The notes below the pieces were generated by a model. It was not told the DNA's origin and searched no databases. It saw only the letters and a program-made list of their open reading frames with translations. The position numbers and the translations under genes are program-made. 14,130 nt of DNA from Alphaproteobacteria bacterium UBA3002 (GTDB taxonomy: Bacteria > Pseudomonadota > Alphaproteobacteria > Rickettsiales > UBA3002): NCBI GenBank assembly GCA_002346425.1, contig DDZS01000077.1, forward strand, positions 839 through 14,968. Direction: 5' to 3'. Positions 12,578-14,130 of the stretch are shown in pieces (position 1 is the stretch's first letter; each line of letters starts with the position of its first letter).

Positions 12578-14032
12578 ATGATTCGGACCGCGAGACAAGC
12601 AAGAGAATATAAAGCGCAGTCACGGCAACAAAGCCGCCAACTGCAATATGAACGATGGGAACGCGTGCGCGAACGGCTGCGTGCTTCCTATGGTGAAGCG
12701 ATTTTTAAAAGCTGGCTTCACCCGCTGAAGCTCGCCGACATTAAAAACGGTCAGGTGATGGTCACCGTGCCGACGCGTTTTATGCGCGAATGGATTCTGG
12801 CGCATTATATCGACAATATTCTACGTTTCTGGAATCAGGAAGACCGCACGATTCACTCGGTCGATATTTTCGTCCGCCCCGAATCGCCCAGCGCTAGCCA
12901 GCGTCGCGAAGAGATCGTCTCCTCGCTCCCCGAATCGGCGATGCCTTTCGTCAACCCGAGCAATGACAGCCATTTCGCGGCCAGCATGCATGACCCGAAA
13001 CTGGGCGCCGCGCTGGACCCACGTTATACCTTCGACAATTTCGTCGTTGGCAAACCGAACGAACTCGCCTTCGCTGCAGCTAAACGCGTCGCCGAAACCG
13101 ATGGCGTCAGCGAAGGCTGCAACCCACTCTTTTTACATGGCGGCGTCGGCCTGGGCAAAACCCACCTGATGCACGCGATCGCCTGGCATGTGCGTAAAAA
13201 CCAGCCAGAGCGTAAGGTGATGTATTTATCCGCGGAAAAATTCATGTATCAATTCGTCCGCGCGTTGAAAAACAAAGAAGCCGTCGAATTTAAAGACCAG
13301 TTCCGTTCGGTCGACGTGCTGATGATCGACGATGTGCAATTTATCAGCGGCAAAGATTCGACGCAGGAAGAATTCTTCCATACCTTTAACGCGCTGGTCG
13401 ATCAAAAGAAACAACTGATCATCTCCGCCGACCGCTCACCGTCCGATTTGGATGGCATTGAAGAGCGCATCCGCTCGCGTCTCGGCTGGGGGCTGGTGGT
13501 CGATATTCACTCATCGTCTTACGAACTCCGCCTTGGTATTTTAATGTCGAAGGTCGAGAAAATGGAAGGCGTCGATGTGCCGGTGAATGTGCTCGAATTT
13601 TTGGCGCAACGCATCAGCTCCAATATCCGCGAACTCGAAGGCGCACTGAACCGCGTCGTTGCCCACGCCACTTTGGTCGGCACTGCGATCACGCTCGAAT
13701 CGACGCAACAAGTGTTGCAGGATTTACTGCGCGCCAATGATCGCCGCATCACCATCGATGACATTCAGAAAAAAGTCGCCGGCCATTTCAACATCAAAGT
13801 CTCCGACATGCATTCGGCGCGGCGCTCGGTCGCTATCGCCCGTCCACGTCAGATCGCGATGTATCTGGCCAAAAAACTTACCACCAAATCGCTGCCCGAA
13901 ATCGGCCGCAAATTCGGTGGCAAGGATCACACCACGGTCATGCACGCGGTCAAACGCATCGACGAGTTATGCCGCAAGGATTCCGAATTCGCCGAAGACG
14001 TCGAACTGTTGATGCGCGTGTTGCAGAGCTAG
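12578..14032 (+). CDS. dnaA: Chromosomal replication initiator DnaA
   Basis: This 484-residue AAA+ initiator binds DnaA boxes and opens the origin. Domain I (about 23-100) includes WERVRERLRASYGEAIFKSWL and PTRFMREWILAHYID. A short linker (about 101-145) follows. Domain III has Walker A GGVGLGKTH (188-196), Walker B LMIDD (248-252), sensor 1 around ISADRSP, and box VII EERIRSRLGWGL (295-306) with the arginine finger. Domain IV carries RPRQIAMYLAKKLT and the DNA-binding signature GGKDHTTVMHAVKRI (447-461). All key residues are present. ATG 12578 lies two nt after the rhodanese stop. An in-frame ATG at 12560 overlaps that gene and adds six residues; either could be used. DnaA-box-like sites upstream of rpsT may allow autoregulation if transcription reads through. 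Confidence 0.97.
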   Translation: MIRTARQAREYKAQSRQQSRQLQYERWERVRERLRASYGEAIFKSWLHPLKLADIKNGQVMVTVPTRFMREWILAHYIDNILRFWNQEDRTIHSVDIFVRPESPSASQRREEIVSSLPESAMPFVNPSNDSHFAASMHDPKLGAALDPRYTFDNFVVGKPNELAFAAAKRVAETDGVSEGCNPLFLHGGVGLGKTHLMHAIAWHVRKNQPERKVMYLSAEKFMYQFVRALKNKEAVEFKDQFRSVDVLMIDDVQFISGKDSTQEEFFHTFNALVDQKKQLIISADRSPSDLDGIEERIRSRLGWGLVVDIHSSSYELRLGILMSKVEKMEGVDVPVNVLEFLAQRISSNIRELEGALNRVVAHATLVGTAITLESTQQVLQDLLRANDRRITIDDIQKKVAGHFNIKVSDMHSARRSVAIARPRQIAMYLAKKLTTKSLPEIGRKFGGKDHTTVMHAVKRIDELCRKDSEFAEDVELLMRVLQS

Positions 14033-14130
14033 AAGTTTTTTCCGCTCCGGCTTCGCCTCCGCTAGTGGTCTCCGTCATTTCTACTGAAATGACTGCGCTT
14101 GCGCCTTCGGCGGCTCATGGCTGGGTCGGC
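14033..14130. repeat. Palindrome-containing intergenic sequence after dnaA, possible dispersed repeat
   Basis: After the dnaA stop comes a T6 run with no preceding hairpin, then a GC-rich stretch and a perfect stem GTCATTTC/GAAATGAC with a TACT loop (14074-14093), flanked by CCGCTCCGGCTTCGCCTCCGC on one side and GCGCTTGCGCCTTCGGCGGC on the other. The style is that of short interspersed palindromic elements found in many copies in bacterial genomes. Only one copy is in the window, so this is a guess. It may also serve as the dnaA 3' structure. No coding frame is apparent up to the window edge. Confidence 0.3.

Noticed and set aside
1..14130. CRISPR array, insertion sequence, prophage or tRNA
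   Set aside because: No regularly spaced repeats, transposase or integrase motifs, or tRNA cloverleaf were seen. The repeats present are in-gene RTX or prepilin repeats.

Overview
The window looks like chromosomal DNA of a free-living or facultative alphaproteobacterium. The evidence is the rpsT to dnaA gene order at the right end, an alphaproteobacterial-type DnaA, a histidine kinase whose HisKA region reads like the PleC/DivJ/PdhS group, and a family of prepilin-like proteins with the phrase 'FRDKYFALPGDM' that I associate with this class. I cannot name the genus. Base composition is moderate, with AT-rich intergenic stretches. There are no insertion sequences, integrases, phage genes, tRNAs, rRNAs or CRISPR repeats.

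Left part (1-5221). A minus-strand RTX-type calcium-binding protein runs off the left edge. It is divergent from a plus-strand secreted Cys-containing orphan. Next come a promoter candidate, a leader with three small hairpins, a 60-codon ORF with a strong Shine-Dalgarno, a very stable GC hairpin, a divergent glutamine-synthetase-fold protein, and a stand-alone NAD(P)H-hydrate dehydratase (NnrD).

Middle part (5235-11284). Three paralogous prepilin-like genes lie on the minus strand. Two are adjacent. The third sits behind a DUF748/AsmA-like envelope gene of opposite orientation, and it ends what looks like a minus-strand operon of PdhS-like sensor kinase, secreted four-Cys orphan and prepilin. 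The kinase and orphan overlap by GTGA. All three prepilins share an almost invariant N-terminus and diverge afterwards. A perfect TTAA-N7-TTAA (CtrA-type) box lies upstream of the second, and weaker 7/8 boxes lie upstream of the other two. No pilus assembly genes are present, so the secretion or assembly machine must be elsewhere.

Right part (11285-14130). A 447-bp AT-rich intergenic region carries DnaA-box-like sequences, an inverted repeat and promoter candidates. It is followed by rpsT, a small rhodanese and dnaA. A palindrome-containing, repeat-like intergenic sequence lies after dnaA.

Most interesting points: the GS-fold protein that seems to lack several metal ligands, together with its structured leader and mini-ORF; the kinase/secreted protein/prepilin operon with possible CtrA boxes; the Ala at -1 in the third prepilin; and the RTX protein with its repeats at the extreme N-terminus.
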